The notes under the pieces are model-generated. The model was not told the DNA's origin, ran no database searches, and was given only the letters and a program-made list of their open reading frames with translations. The position numbers were made by a program, and so were the translations under genes. Below, one piece after another: positions 35,301-63,240 of a stretch of 64,000 nucleotides of DNA. This DNA is from Channallabes apus (lineage: Eukaryota > Chordata > Actinopteri > Siluriformes > Clariidae), in the NCBI GenBank assembly GCA_030522415.1, contig CM060121.1:6874476-6938475 (forward strand), read 5' to 3'. The stretch's first letter is position 1. The number at the start of each line of letters is the position of its first letter.

Positions 35301-38300
35301 ATGCTTTTGAGGACATTGTTCTGCCTCCCTGCTGTCTTAGAATGTTATTCCGTCCCTGCCCAGCTGAAGATGTTACTCCGTCTCCAGCTATGGGCGTTGA
35401 TCCACCCACTTGCAATGTGAAGATGTTCGCTCTATTCTCCTTATGTGAGATTTCACTCCCTCTCAGGCTTCATAGCAACCTGTTTTGTAATGACTGTCCA
35501 GTCCCATCTGGATTTTTTTCTGCACTGGAGGCATTTTGGGGTGTTTATTAAATAGAGGTCCACATCTGCATCAAATGTACATTTAATCCTTGAAAATTAT
35601 GTAAAACTATAAAATTTTTACTCATAGGTTTTGATACTAGACCCTCACCCATGGTCTCTCTGAAAAACACACACACAATCATTAACTATACTCTCTGTAG
35701 TTCTTGTCACTGCGTAATGTTTTCCAGATTCTTCCACCCCTTGTTGTTTGGCAAGATATTTTTCCCCAGATAAGCTCTCTCTCTCTCGGTCTGTGTGTGT
35801 GAGTGTATTCCTAATACTTATTCTTAGCAAAAGTAGATGCAAAAAATGCCAATTTTCAGCTAACGTCCGATGAACAAGACATTCTCTGTTTTCTCTATGG
35901 TTAAAGTTTAACATTTAGCCAGGTAATGTTTAATAAAGAAAAAGGACTACAGAGAATATGACTGATGGGGTGTGTTAGTTCTGTGTGTTTCATCTTTATC
36001 TCCTAATGGAGCATAAACACAATCATTACTGTGTTTAAGGACACTGTTCAAATACGCGCATTATGAATTTACCCTATATGCTTCATTTTTCGTTTAGGTT
36101 TGTATGTTCAAAGACTGTCCTGATAATGTGAGTATCTATCTGAAAGAGTGTGTGTTTGGGAGATGGTATTTAAGGTGGGGATCTGGCAATAATCTCATAT
36201 CTTGGTGGGGACCAAATATCGCCACAAGAATAGGTATACCTGACGAGCTAATGTGTTCCTTATCTGTAAAGTTTATTTCTTTAAGACAGATTTGTGGCAT
36301 AATACAGTATTTATGAAATGTGAGTATATCACACACTTCTAACAACGCAAAGTCTTGCCAACATACCTTGAAAGTTCTAAGCCTTTGCTTCATGATTGTC
36401 ATTCCTGTATTATACACTTGCTCTGATTTTGACTACCCTGGCTCTTTGGCCAAACTGTCTGGTTGTTTTAGAGATTTCCTTATTTAATCATTGCCTGCTT
36501 TTTGAGATTCAATTGATACTGAATTTTCTTTTGGATTATGACATAAAACTCATACATAGGTTCTTAACTCCAGAGTTTTTCTTTCAATTACACAATTAAA
36601 ATTTTAATTTGTAGTTTCAGTTTATTCTAAAACAGACTATTTGACTTTTAGAACATTTTCTGTGGGCTTAACAAATAAAAATTACCTTACTTTAACATGC
36701 TAAACAATATATTTTTGTGGAACATGCCATAAAAACTAAAGGCTATAAGCTTCCATGCTTATTTTTTAGCAAAACCAACATCGTAGCTTTTGATTAAAAG
36801 TACTACAAAACTAATTAAGACACGAAATTAAAACCACTACATCGACTACATTTGGAAAAAAATATGTAAAATTGAGCTTCCTGGTCTGCCAACTAGAGGA
36901 TAAATTATACCATTTCAATGAGAATTACAGTATGTCTGCTAGTGAACTTTTCCTTACATACTTATGAGTTTTCATTCCTAACATCTACTTGGGGATGAAT
37001 TTAAAATATACAGCCAATAAGTATTTATTGTAAAACCTACATGTGTCTCTGGCTGTTTAGTTTCGGAAAACGGCGAATGACATCACACATTTCCATTATG
37101 GCTTTATTTTTCATCTAATTTGTGAATCATCTGACACCCACACAAAAGGACAAAAAGCACCTAACATTTTTTAATATTTTGGTGTTGAGTCATGTGTTTG
37201 TGTGGGGAAATATAAAGCCAGTGGCATACGCTGTAACTCAGTATCACTGATGGATCAGAGCCAGAGTGCAACCAGTAAATGACGAAAGAGCAACAGGCCT
37301 TAAGGATAAACAGTAAAGAGAGGTAATAGGCAAGAGAGCCAGATAAAGACAAGAGACACGCAGATGTGCGTAGCACTTTGAGAAAGCAATTTACATGGTC
37401 CAATTTTCACATTTTAAATTAGATGTAGTTTTTAAAATCTGTTTAGCCCCAAAAGTGAAAAGAAAAGACAAAAACAATTAACATCTGTTTACATGTCTGC
37501 AATTTGCTCGGATTATTGAACGTGTTTAATGGGAAATTATTTCTCATTTGATTATCAGCATCTTCAACATCCTTCACCATCTCATTATCCAATATAAAAG
37601 GACAACACAAATATTTGTAAAGTGAACCTGATAAAATGAGTAACGAGTCTCAGTTTTAATTAAGAAAGACGCTTTGATTACATAGATGCTACCACCACCA
37701 TTCTTCAGTGAATGGACAGTCAGTTCTCAAAGTGATGAGTTGTTATGAACAATTATATGCAGATTTGTCAACATACGATTGGTTTCTTAGGCTGAAGATT
37801 TATCCAAGGCACACTCTCACATAGCTGGTGATGAGCTGAATATGGAAATAATGACGCTTAAAGATGTGTGTACATCAAAGAGATAGGCATAGTGGTCATT
37901 TAAGATCTAGGCATGATTCTGAACATTCTGATATTTTGCTCAAATTTAATTAATTGGGTATAGCAACAGGACTGTTGACCATACCACAAGCATCAGTGGT
38001 GGACAATCCGAAGAGGACAAAATTGGCTGTGCTACCTGAGTCGAGGATAGTTGTTTTATGGATGGCTGTAAGCTCATGTATGTAGTAGAGGGCAGACAGC
38101 ACTTTCTTATGAATGTGAGACTCTTAGCTGCAGTAAAATACCTCTGAACCTGGCAGAAGTGCCTTGGAACCCACTGCAGTCGCTCCTGTGAGCATTCAGT
38201 GAGTGGAACGTCTGATCCTTGAATATCGACAGATACCTTGTCACCAACTTGCAGGAGAGATGCATCTGTCTGAGGGAATTGTATACACAATCACTCACCA

Positions 38301-39114
38301 ACACCACTTGCACATTACAGGAACTCGGCTGCGAGTTATTACTGCATCCCCAGTACAGTCCTGACCTCATTCTAAGCCATTTCCACGTGTGTTTCCACAT
38401 GTGTGTGCCAAAGGAGTTCGTGGAAGGCCAGCGTTTTAGACATGGAGCAGGCAGTCTGATCATGGCACCCGCATACAGACAAAACTTTCTACCTTGATGG
38501 TATCCAAGCACTAGTGAAACACTGGGATAAGTGCATGAGTTTAGATGTGTTTTATGCAATCAAATGTTCGGGTTTGACTTGAGCACCCTTTGGCTGGCGT
38601 TTTACAAATAAATCAAAAAAGTTATTTTGACCCAAGTACAGCACAAGTGCATAACATAGGAGTGGAGGTGCTGCAATGAGGAATGGGTATAATTAGCAAG
38701 AAAGTCTCTGCTTCCTCCAGCCAGGCATAAAGAAGTCAGTGAGCGTGCTGGTAAAGTGAAACAAGGTGTTGCAGTCAGCTTTACTGTGTGTTTGTGTGTC
38801 TTCCATTTCCTAAATACGTTTTCCAAATACTGCATGTTTACACACTGCTTGTTGACCGAACTAAATTAAGCTAAGGTATCAGAAATCTCAGTGACGTCAA
38901 TGACTTTGGCAAAAAGCTAAAGTCTCTGGCATATAAATGAACTCTGTTTGTGTGTCCATGTGTGTGTGTTTGTGTGTGTGTTTGTTGGTAAGAGAATGGG
39001 AAAAAGTGTAAATGTCTCATACCCTGTTCTTGTCTTGAACAACAAGGACTTTTCCATTGGACTGGTCCACTACAGCACCTTTAAGAAAGTGAACATGGGT
39101 AATCTTGCTCTCTT

Positions 39115-39173
<59 letters not shown>

Positions 39174-42100
39174 GACAGAACTTACAGTATGAAGCTTGAA
39201 GTGATAAGAATTTTAGCCAAATCCAAATGAATCCGTGTTGTTTTAATGATGTGATACTGCGATATCCAATCAAATCAGGTTCCTTCCTTTCCGAGTACAT
39301 TATATTTACTCAGTGTCTGGTTACGTTGTTAGTTTCAGTGAAAATCGTATAGCTATCTGACAGAACGCATGAAGAATGTAGTGCATTACACAGGAAACCA
39401 TATTGAGCGGCTCATCTCATGAGTCTTCTAGTACGAGTCGTTCGTTCTTTTGTCACGTGACTCCCATGGATGCTATGCAGTGCAATAATATTGCCACGAT
39501 TTTTGGAGGGAAAAAAAATCCTGACCTACTATCAAAGTTGGAGAAAAGATTATAGCCACTACAGCGGGCACAACCATTTTCTTCACTTTCTCAAAAAATA
39601 AAATAATTAGAAATATATATACAGTACTCAGTTTAAATGAGTACACCCCAACAGATTTGTCAGAAAACTTTTAATTTCCTGTCAGAATCAGCATTTTCAA
39701 TGGGAGTCTATACTACAAAATATTTTTAAAAAATGACATTATTTTTCCTACAGTAACAAATTCATTCAACACCATGGTGCAGAAATGAATACACCCCAAT
39801 GAAAGTCTTAGAAGAACAGCTACATTTTAGACAACAAAATCCTAATTAGCAAGAATTCAACTACAGATTAGTCTAATTATTATAATTATTAGACAGTTGA
39901 TTCTAAAAGTCAGTTAAATAAATAATACACCTTCCCATATCATGCTGTCAACATGGAAGAGAAATGTCACAAGATCTGAGAAGAACAATAATTTCTTTAT
40001 GCAAGAAAGGTGAAGGTTACAATAAGATCAGTAAAGCTTTACTTATCAGTCACAATACTGTAGCAAAAGTGACAACAATTTACAATTACATTTAGGCATT
40101 TGGCAGACGCTCTTATCCAGAGCGACTTACATTTGTATCTCATTACACATCTGAGCAGTTGAGGGTTAAGGGCCTTGCTCAAGGACCCAACAGTGGCAAC
40201 TTGGTGGTTGTGGGGTTTGAACCTGGGATCTTCCGAACCGTAGTCCAACGCCTTAACCACTGAGCTACCCCTTGCATTTCCATCAATTTAACAAAGATGG
40301 AAATGCAACCATCTCATAGAGACCTCGAGGCCGTCCACGGAAGTTAACACCTCATCAGGAGCATCTTCTGATGAGAAGGGTTGAAGAACATCGCCATGCA
40401 AGTTCACTGCAGTTAGCTAAAGACGTAGAAAGCCAAGCTGGGGTGATTGTTTCCCGTGACACGATATAGCATACACTGCGGAGGAATGGCATGCATGGGT
40501 GTCGTCCACGAAGGAGGCCTCTCCTGAAGGCCCGGCATAAAAAGGCCGACCTAGGGCCCATGCTGAAAAAGAAAAAGACTACTGGGACTTTGTACTCTAG
40601 AGTGATGAGACCAAGATAAATGTTTTTGGAATGATGGCTTCAAGACTATATGGCGTCGCAAAGGTGAGGAGTACAAAGAAAAATGCATGGTGCCTACAGT
40701 GAAACATGGTGGTGGCAGTGTCCTTCTGTGGGGCTTCATGAGTGCTGCTGGTGTCGTCGCGCTGCATTTCACTGATGACCTCATGAATTCACAGATGTAT
40801 TATACATCTGTGTCTATATTGAAAGAGAAGATACCATCCAAAGTTACCATCACTCCATGCTCTTGGTCGCACTTTTCCAACATAACAATGATCCAAAACA
40901 CATCTATGGCAAGTGTTGCATTTCTGAAGAACAGGATGAAAGTAATTCAGTGGCCAAGCATGTCTCCTGATCTGAACCCAATTGAACACCTGTGGGGAAT
41001 TCTGAGGAGACAAGCTGAGCATCACTCTCCATCCAGCATCTAAAAAGAGTACATTCTTGAAGAATGGAAAAAGATAAATGGTGCAATTTGTCGCCAACTT
41101 GTTCATTCCATGCCTGGAAGACTTGGTCCTGACAAATCATGGAGGTCATACAAAAATACTAATTGTAGTAGCTTTTGTTCATTGATTTTTGGAGCAACTA
41201 ATTTAAGTGAAAACGCTTTTGTAATCCAAGTTATATTATTAACCGTACTTTCATGGAAGGCGCCAAACAAATGTTCTATTAAAAACACGGGTTTGTCAAA
41301 ATCTTTTACATTTTTCTTGTGTTCATTGAGATGCCGATTAAGATCTTACTTTTCAAAGGAGATTTACTCATTTACGCTGAACACTGTATACATATATAAA
41401 TAAAAAATCTATAATTCTAAAATAGTTTTAATTCTGACGAAATACTCTGAGCATGTAGACACACATCTTATAGGATCAGTGTCAATGTACAGTAATTAAT
41501 TGTTAATTTGTGTGAACTTAAATAAGTTGAACAGATATGAAGAAACCGAGATGAGATGAGTTCATCAGGTTTCTAGATCTGACAATAAACTGCATCTTTC
41601 CAAAGAGACATGCTCCAACATGTCCCTACATGTCCTCTATCATTTTGTCTTACCCCATCTCTCGCCCCCTGCTGATCAATCCTGGAAATGGTTTTGTGGA
41701 AACATACTTTCTACAAGTGGTTTTAAACCACTTTTTTCACTGAAATGACTGCGTTCTCACTGATCAAAATGACCCATTTTTTGGTCAAGTGAAACAATCC
41801 CAGAACCCTAATGTGAAAACGTCTTTAAAATCCCTCTGTGTGTCCTAGTCAAGCGCCGGTCTTAAATCTTCCTATACTGTACATACTATAAAGAGATTGT
41901 ATGGAGAATTGAAGATGATTTACCAAGACAAATGTGCCTACGTCGCTCCACAATGCTGTTCACAGCTTTTTATCTTTTTACTATTGTGTCAGTGTCGTTC
42001 ATTTGTTGCGTCTGAGCACTTATTTCCGATCGGTCTTACTGTACGAACCTGCAACTCCGACCTGGTGTGTTGCGTAGTTGGGCAGGCGGCTCTCTCCGTT

Positions 42101-44133
42101 CCCCATCCACAGGCTGAGCACAGCCTCGTCTTGGATCGCGTGGTGGAAGGTAAAACCCTGCAGTGCTGCGGCCTCGGCTAGACGACTCCGACTGAGAGGA
42201 ACACGCAGCCAGGCGGCCAGGCGGCCCTCAGAGCGCCAGACATTCACAGACTCTATGGCACAAGTGCAGTAATACTGTACACATAGAACATGATGTTTTA
42301 TACAACTGTATATGACATGAACTTTATAGAAATTTTCTGCACAATTTTTTAATCCATCCATCCATCCATCCATCCATCCATCTAGGAACCTCTGCAGTTC
42401 AACTAGGAACCGTGGAGACCAATGGTGACTACCACTGTATTTTTTCCACTTTTACAACATTTACAACGGGCAATTTGGGAACACCAATTTAGGGCTGAAA
42501 CAATTCCTTGAGTAACTCGAGTAATTTGATTTCAAAAAATGATCGAGGCAAAATCTTTAACAATTAGCTGTGTATTGATTTGAGGGATCGTTCTGTTGCG
42601 GTTTTTTTTTTTTTTTTTTTGTTAAATTTTAAAATGTTAAATTTTTTTGCCGGTCCTCGTGGAGGCTTGCTGATTCAAGCTATTCCTTGTACAGTATTGT
42701 GTACTGGGGTATGAGCTATTCCTTGTACAGTATTGTGTACTGGGGTATGAGCTATTCCTTGTACAGTATTGTGTACTGGGGTATGAGCTATTCCTTGTAC
42801 AGTATTGTGTACTGGGGTATGAGCTATAACTTGTACAGTATTGTGTACTGGGGTATGAGCTATAACTTGTACAGTATTGTGTACTGGGGCATGAGCTATA
42901 ACTTGTACAGTATTGTGTACTGGGGTATGAGCTATAACTTGTACAGTATTGTGTACTGGGGTATGAGCTATAACTTGTACAGTATTGTGTACTGGGGTAT
43001 GAGCTATAACTTGTACAGTATTGTGTACTGGGGTATGAGCTATAACTTGTACAGTATTGTGAATAATGACAATGTTAATTTTTGATAAAATGCTGTATGC
43101 ATTTAAAAAATAAAAGTTGATTTTTGTAAAAAGAAAAACATTTAATTAAGCAAAAGTAAATTGTATCCGATTAAATTCTTGGTAGAATACTCGATTACTA
43201 AAATATTCAATAGCTACAGCACTACACCAATTAGCCTAATCTGCAAGGAGGAAATCAAATAAGGTGCAAGATGAAGTGCTCCAAAATCTCCTGATAGCTA
43301 TCTGCATTGACCCTGCCCTTGATAAAACACAGTGGACCAACACCAGCAGCTGACATGGCACCCCAGACCATCACTGACTGTGGGTACTTGACACTGGACT
43401 TCAGGCATTTTGGCATTTCCCTCTCCCCAGTCTTCCTCCAGACTCTGGCACCTTGATTTCCGAATGACATGCAAAATTTGCAACCTGTAGCCCATTTCCT
43501 GCACACGCCTGTACACGGTGGCTCTGGATGTTTCTACTCCAGACTCAGTCCACTGCTTCCGCAGGTCCCCCAAGGTCTGGAATCGGTCCTTCTCCACAAT
43601 CTTCCTCAGGGCACGGTCACCTCTTCTCGTTGTGCAGCGTTTTCTGCCACACTTTTTCCTTCCCACAGACTTCCCACTGAGGTGCCTTGATACAGCACTC
43701 TGGGAACAGCCTATTCGTTCAGAAATGTCTTTCTGTGTCTTACCCTCTTGCTTGAGGGTGTCAGTGATGGCCTTCTGGACAGCAGTCAGGTCGGCAGTTT
43801 TACCCATGATTACGGTTTTGAGTAATGAACCAGGCTGGGAGTTTTTAAAAGCCTCAGGAATCTTTTGCAGGTGTTTAGAGTTAATTAGTTGATTCAGAGG
43901 ATTAGGTTAATAGCTCGTTTAGAGAACCTTTTCATGATATGCTAATTTTTTGAGATAGGGATTTTGGGTTTTCATGAGCTGTATGCCACAATCATCAATA
44001 TTAAAACAATAAAAGGCTTGAACTACTTCAGTTGTGTGTAATGAATCTAAAATATATGAAAGTCTAATGTTTATCAGTACATTACAGAAAATAATGAACT
44101 TTATCACAATATGCTAATTTTTTTGAGAAGGAC

Positions 44134-44176
<43 letters not shown>

Positions 44177-44557
44177 CCATGTTAACCTAAGGGCTGTTCT
44201 TGCAGTTTGTTGTTGTTTTGAATGGTGGACTTTATCACCCCAGGATTGGGGTCCATTAAATCTAATCATTGTAAGTGTTTAAACTCCACACTATACTGTA
44301 TGTGTTTATTATTCACCACGCAGCAGCTCGCTGAACGCCGCTTCGGTGACGTCAGCGGGCAGATGCACCGTCACGCCGCCGTACGCGTCCACTGAGGCGG
44401 CCAGAGGAGCTCCGGGACCCCGCTGGGGGTACTGCTGCTGCTGCTGCCGTGTAGCATAACCGGAGAAAGACGAGAGCGACTCCGATGTGATGCGACACGG
44501 ATATCTGGTTAAGAGTTTCCTAAAAGAGGCAACAAAACCGCGGCTGAACGGAGCCAT
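32330..44557 (-). CDS. nudt6: NUDT6, Nudix hydrolase (FGF2 antisense gene), 5 exons
   Basis: NUDT6 is a Nudix-family hydrolase encoded by the gene whose transcript is antisense to FGF2 in other vertebrates; its own substrate is poorly defined. Exons: 44317-44557, 42049-42252, 39023-39078, 33891-33945, 32330-32709. All phases close and give 311 aa (human 316). Seen: an Arg-rich, acid-poor N terminus ([19 protein letters not shown]) like a mitochondrial presequence; a short poly-Gln run; the N-terminal domain ([25 protein letters not shown]); and a complete Nudix box G-x5-E-x7-REVLEETGI split across exons 4 and 5. The end reads [23 protein letters not shown]. In-frame ATG codons at 44590 and 44575 could add 6-11 residues; I chose 44557 because it best starts a presequence. 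The gene converges on fgf2 and is head to head with afg2a. Confidence 0.94.
32991..33110 (+). mobile_element. 5'-truncated SINE insertion in nudt6 intron 4
   Basis: The last 120 bp of the main SINE family with an (ATGA)n tail, flanked by the perfect 12-bp duplication ACTTAACTACTG (32979-32990, 33111-33122). Confidence 0.9.
33123..38999. other. nudt6 introns 4 and 3, apart from exon 4
   Basis: Apart from exon 4 (33891-33945) this is intron sequence. A tract at 33180-33350 is almost pure A/T. A mildly repetitive, more GC-rich stretch lies at 34850-35560 with no recognised origin. At 36160-36240 a TGGGGACCAAATAT-type repeat fragment is visible. A mariner relic lies at 38290-38440. No other exon was found. 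Confidence 0.5.
38290..38440 (+). pseudogene. Mariner-type transposase relic
   Basis: The plus-strand frame reads [18 protein letters not shown], then SHFHVCF and KEFVEGQRF, the order of motifs around the last catalytic residue in mariner transposases (HPPYSPDLAPSDFHLF...LKEFLGGKRF type). The surrounding sequence is too decayed to assign ends. It is dead. Confidence 0.55.
39124..39172. repeat. (AC)n microsatellite beside nudt6 exon 3
   Basis: About 24 AC units, 46 bp upstream (in gene sense) of nudt6 exon 3. Confidence 0.9.
39622..41386 (+). mobile_element. Decayed Tc1-like transposon with nested SINE
   Basis: Ends CAGTACTCAGTTTAAATGAGTA and the inverse of CAGTGTTCAGCGTAAATGAGTA with TA on both sides (39620-39621, 41387-41388). 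The plus-strand transposase is broken by many stops, but [24 protein letters not shown] and [11 protein letters not shown] are readable between about 40600 and 41010. It differs in family from the intact copy in fgf2. A tRNA-SINE is inserted at 40085-40276. It lies in nudt6 intron 2. Confidence 0.85.
40085..40276 (-). mobile_element. tRNA-derived SINE, second family, inside the Tc1 copy
   Basis: On the minus strand it starts GGTAGCTCAGTGGTTAAGGC (A box) with the B box GGTTCAAACCCC, then CCAAGTTGCCACTG, and ends in TAAGAGCGTCTGCCAAATG. The head faces right. It inserted after the Tc1 copy landed. Confidence 0.8.
41387..42048. other. nudt6 intron 2, part next to exon 2
   Basis: No exon here. 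About 41720-41830 shares words with 90-270 and 58430-58560 (an unclassified interspersed repeat), including CACTGATCAAAATGA and an end reading CCTAATGTGAAAA. Confidence 0.45.
42490..43224. mobile_element. hAT element carrying a 36-bp minisatellite
   Basis: Ends TAGGGCTGAAAC... and the inverse of TAGTGCTGTAGC..., with AAT/CTCGA-rich subterminal sequence, and a perfect 8-bp target duplication CACCAATT (42482-42489, 43225-43232). No transposase. About half of it is the minisatellite described separately. Confidence 0.88.
42677..43070. repeat. 36-bp minisatellite, about 11 units
   Basis: Unit GAGCTAT-(TCC/AAC)-TTGTACAGTATTGTGTACTGGGGT. The first four units carry TTCC and the remaining seven TAAC, so two variant blocks expanded in turn. 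Because 36 is a multiple of three it stays open as a 132-codon frame; I do not regard that as a gene. Each unit holds one TACAGTA. Confidence 0.95.
43257..44137 (-). mobile_element. Truncated Tc1-like transposon
   Basis: The terminal repeat is at the right (44137 leftwards, starting CAGGTCCTTCTCAAAAA). The minus-strand transposase runs from 43807 and reads [25 protein letters not shown]-like HTH and [12 protein letters not shown], then breaks frame near 43450-43300 and is cut off before the last catalytic residues. The left terminus is missing. It lies in nudt6 intron 1. Confidence 0.8.
44138..44171. repeat. (TA)n microsatellite at a Tc1 terminus
   Basis: About 17 TA units directly at the right end of the Tc1 copy; the transposon landed at or expanded from a TA site. 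Confidence 0.85.
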
Positions 44558-45174
44558 TGAGAAAAACACATGCATGAAACCAAAATGCACTTTAGACCAG
44601 GGTATACAAATAAAAGTCGGTCATAAGAGGTGTGACAATACCGTAAATTTCAGAGTGTAAGATCTTCTAAAAGTGTTTGCTTTTCGTAAACATTTCAAAT
44701 GTTATAATGTTACATGCAGAAAATGCAACTTTTATCGAATTTGACCTTCATCAAAGCCCATATTCTTTCAATCACTGTGTCTTATTTTTTATTTCTTATA
44801 TTATAATAAATGTATTCCATATTCCCATTCTACATTTATACGGCATGCTATATCATAGTATAGTAATTATGCATACCTGTATTTAAAAATTCAGTTGCAT
44901 AAATTATATCTTTTAAAACATTTGCTGTATATATGTACACTATTGTATTATTCGAGAATAAAAAAAAAAGAAGAAAAAAAAAATATATATATCACCCGTT
45001 TTTAGGTGCTTTACGGTAAAGCCGAAGGTTACGGAGAGGCAGGGCCGAACTTTAAACCCGGAAGGAAGTTGAATATGAGAGCTGTGCGGCTTTTTCTTTT
45101 TTTGGCGAGCTTGACAGGGCGCATGCGCGGTGCGGCTCGCATGCTTTCAACCCAGAGAGCGCGAGGGAATCAAC
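44558..45174. promoter_or_regulatory. Bidirectional promoter region of nudt6 and afg2a
   Basis: The start codons of nudt6 (minus) and afg2a (plus) lie 617 bp apart. Close to afg2a there is a perfect palindromic NRF1-type site GCGCATGCGC at 45119-45128 and an ETS-type CCGGAAGGAAG at about 45058-45068. Neither side shows a TATA box close to its start codon. The middle (44650-45000) is AT-rich. NRF1 and ETS sites are typical of TATA-less shared promoters of genes for mitochondrial and housekeeping functions. Confidence 0.6.
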
Positions 45175-61863
<16,689 letters not shown>

Positions 61864-62036
61864 GTGAGATGGAGAGATGAATGAACGAACGAACGAATGA
61901 ACAGATTGAATGGATAAATGTGTGAATGAATGAAGGAACGAGTAAAGACGCAGACAATCAGTGAAATAAAGAAACAAAGAAATGTATGTTAATTTGTGAA
62001 AAGCGCTAATGAACACATGAATCCCTGAGTGTATAA

Positions 62037-62610
62037 TGGCGCTTTTCCACTGCATAGTACGGCACGACACGGTTCAGTTCTACTCACTTTTGGGGGGTTT
62101 TCCACTGGGAACAGTACCTGGTACCTGGTCCTTTTTTTAGTACCACCTCAGCCGAGGTTCCAAGCGCGCCGAACCGTTACCAAAACGTGACGTGTAAACT
62201 CTGCTGGTCACTGATTGGCTGGAGAAAATCGTCATTACTGCATCACCGAACTTGCGACATGAGACACAACAGAACCGCTATATTTAGAAACAGCCAGCGA
62301 AGGATCGCACGCACCTTTTTGTATTAACCGTCGGCCTCTTCTGAAACAAACTCCTTCGTCTCGCTGTTAAAACATCCACATGCCGAGAATGAAGAACACC
62401 ATGCCGTCGATATGCTCCATTGTTGTGTGTTTGTTTGTGGCGCGTTTACGATGATGTCACGGCAGTAGCGGCGCCGTGCGCGTGAGTAATCCCGCCCACG
62501 CTAAAGCGTTACTACACTGCAGTGGAAGCGCAAACCGAGCCGAACTGCGTCGAACCGAAGTGAGTTGAACTGAACCGTGTCGTGCCGTACTATGCAGTGG
62601 AAAAGAGGCA
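62037..62610. mobile_element. Harbinger-like MITE with TAA duplication
   Basis: Ends TGGCGCTTTTCCACTGCATA and the inverse of TGCCTCTTTTCCACTGCATA continue as about 60 bp of near-perfect inverted repeat (ACGGCACGACACGGTTCAG). TAA lies on both sides (62034-62036, 62611-62613), the target size of PIF/Harbinger elements. No transposase. Confidence 0.8.
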
Positions 62611-62862
62611 TAAGTGAGACGGAATGGTCGGCGAAGTGAATCGTGCGATATAAAGATTGTGAGAACATACGAATGAAGGTAATGAGTGCAAAAACAAACA
62701 AATTAATGAATGAATCGGGTAAACCAACGAATAGATAAGTGAATACACAAACAATCAGTGAAAATAGACTGAATGAATGAGTGAGTGAAATGTGGTAAGG
62801 GGGAAGTGACAACCGAACGAGTGAACGATACAGAATAAATGAATGTATAAGAAGATGAAGAC

Positions 62863-63071
62863 GGCGGCGCGGTGGTGTAGTGGTTAGCACTGTCGCCTTG
62901 CACCTCCAGGGTCTGGGTTCGATTCCCGGACAAGCTCAATTCCCGTCTCTGTGTGCATGGAGTTTGCATGTTCTCCCCGTGCTTGGTGGGTTTCCTCCGG
63001 GTACTCCGGTTTCCTCCCACAGTCCAAAGATATGCAGGTTAGGCTAATTGCCGTTCCCAAATTGACCATAG

Positions 63072-63109
<38 letters not shown>

Positions 63110-63240
63110 CTGCGATGGATTGGCACGCTGTCCAGGGTGTACCCTGCCTCGTGCCCCGAGTCTCCTGGGATAGGCTCCAGGTCCCCGCGACCCTAAATAC
63201 AGGATAAAGCGGTATAGAAGACGAATGAATGAATGAATGA
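62863..63240 (+). mobile_element. tRNA-derived SINE, full length
   Basis: Complete copy with A box TGGTGTAGTGGTTAGCAC, B box GGTTCGATTCC, an internal (TG)n expansion at 63071-63109 and an (ATGA)n tail. I could not find a clear target duplication because the flanks are GAAT-rich. Confidence 0.9.

Larger units (their letters stand above)
42460..43256 (-). mobile_element. SINE fragment split by a hAT insertion
   Basis: Pieces 42460-42489 and 43225-43256 join into the SINE body (GGGCAATTTGGGAACACCAATT then AGCCTAATCTGCAAGGAGGAAAT). The hAT element 42490-43224 sits between and duplicated CACCAATT. Confidence 0.75.

Noticed and set aside
37946..38559. Minus-strand frames of 114 and 150 codons in nudt6 intron 3
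   Set aside because: The opposite strand carries a decayed mariner transposase, so these are antisense shadows.
42687..43085. 132-codon frame with 12-residue repeats
   Set aside because: Minisatellite inside a hAT element; the repetition follows the DNA unit and no start context or homologue is recognised.
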